From Ferroglobus sp. (GTDB lineage Archaea; Halobacteriota; Archaeoglobi; Archaeoglobales; Archaeoglobaceae), in contig WAQS01000144.1 in NCBI GenBank assembly GCA_015520115.1, positions 1-5,811 of the forward strand: a stretch of 5,811 bases of DNA. Direction: 5' to 3'. Position numbers and translations under genes: made by a program. Under the pieces are notes generated by a model, which had not been told where the DNA came from, did not search any database, and saw only the letters and a list, made by a program, of their open reading frames with translations. Numbering within the stretch: the stretch's first letter is position 1; every line of letters begins with the position of its first letter. This document shows, piece after piece, positions 5,686 through 5,811 of this stretch.

Positions 5686-5811
5686 CTAATCACCTCCCTC
5701 CTTAACTATTATAACTTTAACTACGTCGCCCTCTTTTATGTTCAAAGCTTGCCTGTCAGCTTCGGGAATGGAAATTCTCCCACCGCTCTGAACTTTAGCT
5801 CTGAATACGGC
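5686..5811 (-). CDS. AbrB/SpoVT-family DNA-binding regulator, N-terminus cut by window edge
   Basis: The last 41 codons are present and the start lies beyond 5811. The sequence AKVQSGGRISIPEADRQAL followed by NIKEGDVVKVIIVKEGGD and a TAG stop (5686-5688) is the swapped-hairpin AbrB/SpoVT fold: G-R-I-x-I-P-x-x-x-R at the centre, then the I-K-E-G-D-x-V turn and the last strand. Such proteins bind DNA as dimers. Only about 5-15 N-terminal residues are probably missing, so this is a stand-alone AbrB domain without a fused toxin partner. In haloarchaea an AbrB-type protein, PhaR, heads the phaRPEC cluster and controls PHA genes. The same place here suggests the same job, which is inference. It is tightly coupled to the phasin-like gene downstream. 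Its promoter is outside the window. Confidence 0.85.
   Translation of the reverse strand, partial: AVFRAKVQSGGRISIPEADRQALNIKEGDVVKVIIVKEGGD
5689..5697 (-). promoter_or_regulatory. Ribosome binding site of the phasin-like gene
   Basis: GGAGGTGAT on the minus strand forms the last three sense codons of the AbrB gene (Gly-Gly-Asp) and ends 4 bases before ATG 5684, its GGAGG core 8 bases before. The regulator's tail thus doubles as the next gene's translation signal, pointing to coupled expression. Confidence 0.85.

Overview
The window looks like chromosomal DNA from a (hyper)thermophilic euryarchaeote, plausibly Archaeoglobi-like. It has the archaeal/eukaryotic type of glycyl-tRNA synthetase, a UPF0147 protein and a Sjogren/scleroderma-autoantigen-1-type zinc-ribbon protein (both archaeal families), AGA/AGG- and ATA-rich codon use, strong GGAGGTGAT ribosome sites on some genes, and TATA-box-only, probably leaderless starts on others. 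The genus is an inference; the archaeal assignment is firm.

Left end (1-847): a gene graveyard. Positions 1-274 (minus) hold one long reading frame broken by three in-frame stops. Positions 288-752 (plus) hold the remains of an IS6-like DDE transposase, broken by a one-base shift in an A-run and then by larger decay.

Middle (848-3261): housekeeping genes. UPF0147 (minus) and the zinc-ribbon protein (plus) diverge from a 48-bp region with two overlapping promoters. The zinc-ribbon gene converges on glyS (minus), and the two stop codons overlap by 4 bp.

Right end (3363-5811, all minus): the most interesting part, a polyhydroxyalkanoate (PHA) cluster. In transcription order it encodes an AbrB-type regulator (cut by the window edge), a small helical phasin-like protein, PhaE, and PhaC with a complete Cys-Asp-His triad. 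The order matches the phaR-phaP-phaE-phaC cluster of haloarchaea. The AbrB and phasin-like genes are 1 bp apart and phaE/phaC overlap by 17 bp. An 80-bp gap between the two pairs contains T-tracts, a TATA box and a triple TGATAG repeat at the phaE start, which suggests two transcription units. The proposed working model is that PhaE-PhaC polymerise (R)-3-hydroxyacyl-CoA, the small protein coats the granule, and the AbrB protein controls expression. No monomer-supply gene (PhaA, PhaB, PhaJ) is inside the window.
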